From positions 1 to 15,486 of the forward strand of contig JADLHH010000290.1 of the NCBI GenBank assembly GCA_020848855.1: 15,486 nt of DNA, in the 5' to 3' direction. The translations under genes were made by a program, and so were the position numbers. The DNA comes from Anaerolineae bacterium. Its GTDB lineage: Bacteria > Chloroflexota > Anaerolineae > Aggregatilineales > Phototrophicaceae. Positions 13,102-15,486 of the stretch are shown here, in pieces. The notes below the pieces were generated by a model, which worked only from the letters and a program-made list of their open reading frames with translations, ran no database searches and was not told where the DNA came from. How positions within the stretch are numbered: position 1 is the first letter of the stretch; each line of letters opens with the position of its first letter.

Positions 13102-13761
13102 CTAGGCGTCGTCCTGCTGCCGGGTCTGTTCGCGGTAGAACTTGTACCACTGCTCGCGGAAATCAGTCATGACGACATCCGGCCCGCTGGCGGGCAGTCC
13201 GTTGAGTTCGGCGGGCGGCAGGTCTTCCAGCGCCTTCTGCACGAAGTAAATCATCTCGTTAACCTGAAGCGCCGCGTTGAAGCGATGCCCCAGCAGCGAC
13301 AGCGTGAACAGCAGCCCAATGATCAGGCTGATGACCGCCCGCGACCAGGGCATATACACGACAATCGACGTGAAGAACACCGGCAAAATCAGCCCGCTGA
13401 GCAGATAGAGGACATTCATGCGGGCGTGCAGGCGAATGAAGGTGATTTGGTCGTCCGGGCTGGAGAGCCTGCCGTAGACCATCGCCGCCATGCGGCTGCG
13501 GTTGCGCCGCCCGCCCCACATCAGGCGGTTGTCGCTGGTCAGGCGGAAGCCGTCGTTTTGCGGCTGGATGTAGTAGCGCCGCCCGTCGGCGAACAGATTG
13601 CGCAGGTGCAGGCGGTTGGCGCTCGGCTTGGCGGCAGTCACCAGCGTTTCCAGGCACCGCGCCTGCGGCGCCCGAACGACCAGCGCGACCGGTGGATGAA
13701 GCTGCCAGAGCGCCTGCCAGCGCAGGCGCAGCGGTCGGGAACGAGGGGCGGAATCAGGCAT
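13102..13761 (-). CDS. Hypothetical membrane protein with two transmembrane helices
   Basis: 219 residues, not assigned to a family. A basic soluble N-terminal half (1-115; contains RRYYIQPQNDGFRLTSDN and MWGGRRNRSRMA) is followed by two close hydrophobic helices, about 117-136 and 141-157, separated by a short PWSRA turn, and an acidic-to-mixed C-tail (MIYFVQKALEDLPPAELNG; ending in REQTRQQDDA). Both tails are probably cytoplasmic. ATG 13761 has only a weak GAAG site 8 nt upstream, but a perfect TATAAT lies 37 nt upstream, supporting it as a separate transcription unit. Codon use matches the neighbours. It lies between the F420-enzyme gene and the substrate-binding gene, and no function can be inferred from that. 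Confidence 0.75.
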   Translation of the reverse strand: MPDSAPRSRPLRLRWQALWQLHPPVALVVRAPQARCLETLVTAAKPSANRLHLRNLFADGRRYYIQPQNDGFRLTSDNRLMWGGRRNRSRMAAMVYGRLSSPDDQITFIRLHARMNVLYLLSGLILPVFFTSIVVYMPWSRAVISLIIGLLFTLSLLGHRFNAALQVNEMIYFVQKALEDLPPAELNGLPASGPDVVMTDFREQWYKFYREQTRQQDDA

Positions 13762-13798
13762 CGACTCGACTTCATCCGATGAGCAAGCGAACGAGCCT

Positions 13799-13804
13799 AT
13801 TATA
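13799..13804 (-). promoter_or_regulatory. -10 box upstream of the two-helix membrane protein gene
   Basis: Minus-strand TATAAT (in GCATATAATAGG), about 37 nt before the ATG at 13761 and inside the 65-nt gap after the F420-enzyme gene. No good -35 at 16-18 bp was seen. Confidence 0.5.
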
Positions 13805-13826
13805 TGCGATTGTCATTCAAGCCGCG

Positions 13827-14459
13827 TCATTTACGCTTCGGGGAAGGGCGGCGCGTCAGCCCGAACACGACCATCAGCGCGACGCCCATACCGCCGAGCA
13901 TCGGCAGCAGCCAGCCGTAATCGGCGGGCAGCGGGCGCAAGTCGGGCGCGTGGGGTGACGGATCGATACGGACAATCGTGATCTTCTCGGTAACTTCCGG
14001 CAGCGTGCGCTCGTCGATCTTTTCGCGGTCGCTCAGCCGGGCGATCAGCGGATCGTAGACGAAGGGTGCGCGGCGGCGGAACAAATGCAGCACACGCAGC
14101 GCCTCGCCGGGGTTGGTGACAACCGAGGCGCGCGCGCCGAAACGCCGCCTGCCCTGCTGGATCAGCACGTCGGGCGCGGCTTTCAGGTTTTGCAGCCAGT
14201 GGGGGCGCTCGCCCCAGCCGGAAATCACGTAGATTTTGCTGCCGTGCTGGCGGTACTCAATCGGGGTGTGGCGCGACAAGCCGGTTTTCGAGCCGCGCGT
14301 GCCGAGGATCATGATATGGGCGGCATTCATGAGATCGCCCAGTCCCATGCGGTAGAGGGCGACCGGGAAACGCAGCATCCGGCGGAAAAATCCGCGCGGG
14401 TATGGGATCAACGCCTGCGGCTCGTCCACGTAATCAGTTGTCGAAACGACTTCCTGCAT
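13827..14459 (-). CDS. Deazaflavin (F420)-dependent nitroreductase-family oxidoreductase with C-terminal membrane helix
   Basis: 210 residues of the DDN/FDOR-B type (PF04075), split-barrel proteins that bind reduced coenzyme F420. Seen: MILGTRGSKTGLSRHTPIEY (50-69), the strand KIYVISGWGERPHWLQNLKA (75-94) with the conserved W88-x2-N91-L pattern, PDVLIQQGRRRFGARA, and a C-terminal part with DPLIARLSDREK and VRIDP. After the enzyme domain comes a hydrophobic helix at about 182-200 and a basic end RRPSPKRK, so it should be anchored in the cytoplasmic membrane with the enzyme inside. The tail helix is unusual for the family. The gene directly upstream is cofE, which completes F420, supporting F420 use. 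ATG 14459 lacks a clear ribosome-binding site; the substrate is unknown. Confidence 0.85.
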   Translation of the reverse strand: MQEVVSTTDYVDEPQALIPYPRGFFRRMLRFPVALYRMGLGDLMNAAHIMILGTRGSKTGLSRHTPIEYRQHGSKIYVISGWGERPHWLQNLKAAPDVLIQQGRRRFGARASVVTNPGEALRVLHLFRRRAPFVYDPLIARLSDREKIDERTLPEVTEKITIVRIDPSPHAPDLRPLPADYGWLLPMLGGMGVALMVVFGLTRRPSPKRK

Positions 14460-14529
14460 GATCAGAACACCACGTCACAATAAGGTATCTATCCTACTCT
14501 TAATACGCAACACTGACCCAATCGGTTGC

Positions 14530-15336
14530 TTAATCCCCGGTCGTCGCCACTCGTTCGATGCGCCCTTCGGTCAGCGACTGGACGTAGATACACTCGCGCC
14601 AGGGGATCGACACGTCGGCTTCGCTCAGCTCGAAATCGCCGAGCGGAACGCCAGTGTTGCGGATGATGGCGAGCGGCGTCGCCTCGTCGCGCTCGCCCAT
14701 CACCAACTGGGCAGCGGCGCAGATCGTGTCGGCGATGCCGCGCTGGGTGACATGCATCGGATTGCCGAACAGGTCGCTTTTACCGCGTTCATCCTGAATC
14801 GGGCGGAAGCCCGCCGTCGCCAACGCAACGCCGGTCGTGCCCAGCCGACCGGGCATCAGCCAGCTATCGGTCAGGATCAAGCCGATGTTCACGCCGAACT
14901 CTGCCCGCAGCGCCCGGCGCAGGTTCTCCGCCGAACGATACGGATATTCCGGGAACAGGACAGCAAAGCCGTTGGGAATATTCGAGCGATCCAGCCCGGC
15001 ATTGGGCGACAGGACGCCGTCCTTGAACGTGAGCAGAAAACCGGTAATCCCGCCGAAAACGTAATCCGCTTCCTGAATGACCAGTTGAACGATGCGCGGG
15101 TTCATACTGTAGCGCTCGGCAAGCGCGGCGGCTTCGGCGGTCACCTGCACGTCGTCCAGCCGGACGACACGCCCCTCGCTGATCGCCGTATACTTGCTCG
15201 ATACTGCCAGCACGTCGCCCTCGGACAGGGTTTCACCTTCGGCGCGAATCGCGGCGCTGACAGTGGCGGCAAGGTCGAAGGCGCTCTGCCGGACGGGCGC
15301 GGACACGGGGATGACGATCAACGGTTCTCTAGTCAC
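14530..15336 (-). CDS. cofE: Coenzyme F420-0:L-glutamate ligase (CofE)
   Basis: Cytoplasmic GTP-dependent enzyme that adds the gamma-linked glutamate tail to F420-0. The 268 residues match the CofE/FbiB-N family along their length: VLAVSSKYTAISEGRVV (K48), the metal-site motif SPNAGLDRSN (D116), ILTDSW (D157), then GVALATAGFRPIQDERGKSD, LFGNPMHVT and the AAAQLVMGE segment with PLAIIRNTG. In the family, DS/T is usually followed by xGRxxRxG; here it reads DSWLMPGRLG, so the first Gly-Arg is replaced by Leu-Met. The start is GTG 15336 with GAGAGA (complement of 15345-15350) 8 nt upstream. Other F420 genes (cofC, cofD, cofG/H) are not in the window. A DDN-type F420 enzyme gene follows 70 nt downstream. 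Confidence 0.9.
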   Translation of the reverse strand: MTREPLIVIPVSAPVRQSAFDLAATVSAAIRAEGETLSEGDVLAVSSKYTAISEGRVVRLDDVQVTAEAAALAERYSMNPRIVQLVIQEADYVFGGITGFLLTFKDGVLSPNAGLDRSNIPNGFAVLFPEYPYRSAENLRRALRAEFGVNIGLILTDSWLMPGRLGTTGVALATAGFRPIQDERGKSDLFGNPMHVTQRGIADTICAAAQLVMGERDEATPLAIIRNTGVPLGDFELSEADVSIPWRECIYVQSLTEGRIERVATTGD

Positions 15337-15486
15337 GATGGCAGTCTCTCGATACGCTCGATATGCAGATTCATGCTATCACAGAGCCGGCATACCATAC
15401 AGACCAAAATAGACCGGTCATGCCACAATAGTCGCATAACCAGCGATGAGGCGTAACTTCCACGATGATACTGGTGAAACGGGAAC

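Noticed and set aside
15465..15486. Possible start of a divergent plus-strand gene (ATG 15465, M-I-L-V-K-R-E)
   Set aside because: Only seven codons are visible and the GAGG at 15448-15451 is 13 nt away; too little to support a call, though the neighbouring sequence should be inspected.

Overview
The window looks like chromosomal DNA of a GC-rich bacterium, most likely a Chloroflexota member (Anaerolineae-like). This is inferred from the gene mix: a substrate-binding/von Willebrand A lipoprotein fusion, coenzyme F420 genes, a tiny Flp-type pilin, and strong similarity of codon and protein style among all genes. No rRNA, tRNA, insertion sequence, phage gene or CRISPR array was seen, and no stretch longer than 300 bases lacks a gene. 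Nearly every base of the larger genes has open reading frames on the opposite strand, which is normal for GC-rich DNA.

Layout, left part (plus strand, 1-5917): the tail of an unrecognised gene; thrS for a threonyl-tRNA synthetase that lacks the N-terminal TGS domain, preceded by a clear extended -10 promoter; a 62-residue PspC-domain membrane protein; a two-gene unit of a YraQ/ArsP-type permease and its usual partner, a DUF1980/TIGR03943 membrane protein with two histidine-rich segments; an unknown 159-residue protein; a 48-residue Flp/Fap class IVb prepilin in an AT-rich pocket with its own promoter and a strong terminator; and a small acidic helical protein of unknown function.

Layout, right part (minus strand, 15336 down to 5993): coenzyme F420 ligase cofE, followed by a deazaflavin (F420)-dependent oxidoreductase of the DDN family with a C-terminal membrane anchor; an unknown two-helix membrane protein with its own TATAAT promoter; a membrane-anchored substrate-binding-like protein; a MOSC (YcbX/mARC-like) protein whose stop overlaps the start of a secreted WD40-like propeller protein; a lipoprotein that fuses a second, related substrate-binding domain to a VWA domain with a complete MIDAS; and htpG (Hsp90), which converges on the small acidic gene across a shared repeat that can serve as a two-way terminator.

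The most distinctive feature is the minus-strand surface cluster (about 8.0-13.0 kb). Two homologous substrate-binding-like proteins, one free and one fused to VWA, sit with a secreted propeller and a MOSC protein, without any ABC permease or ATPase in the window. This may be a sensory, adhesive or surface-assembly system rather than a transporter. Second are the metal-flavoured permease/DUF1980 pair, the cofE-DDN pair, and several non-coding elements: perfect palindromes, a dispersed AGTGCTGAG/CTCAGTCCT repeat family, and a shared promoter core TTGCTAYAATTGCRG.
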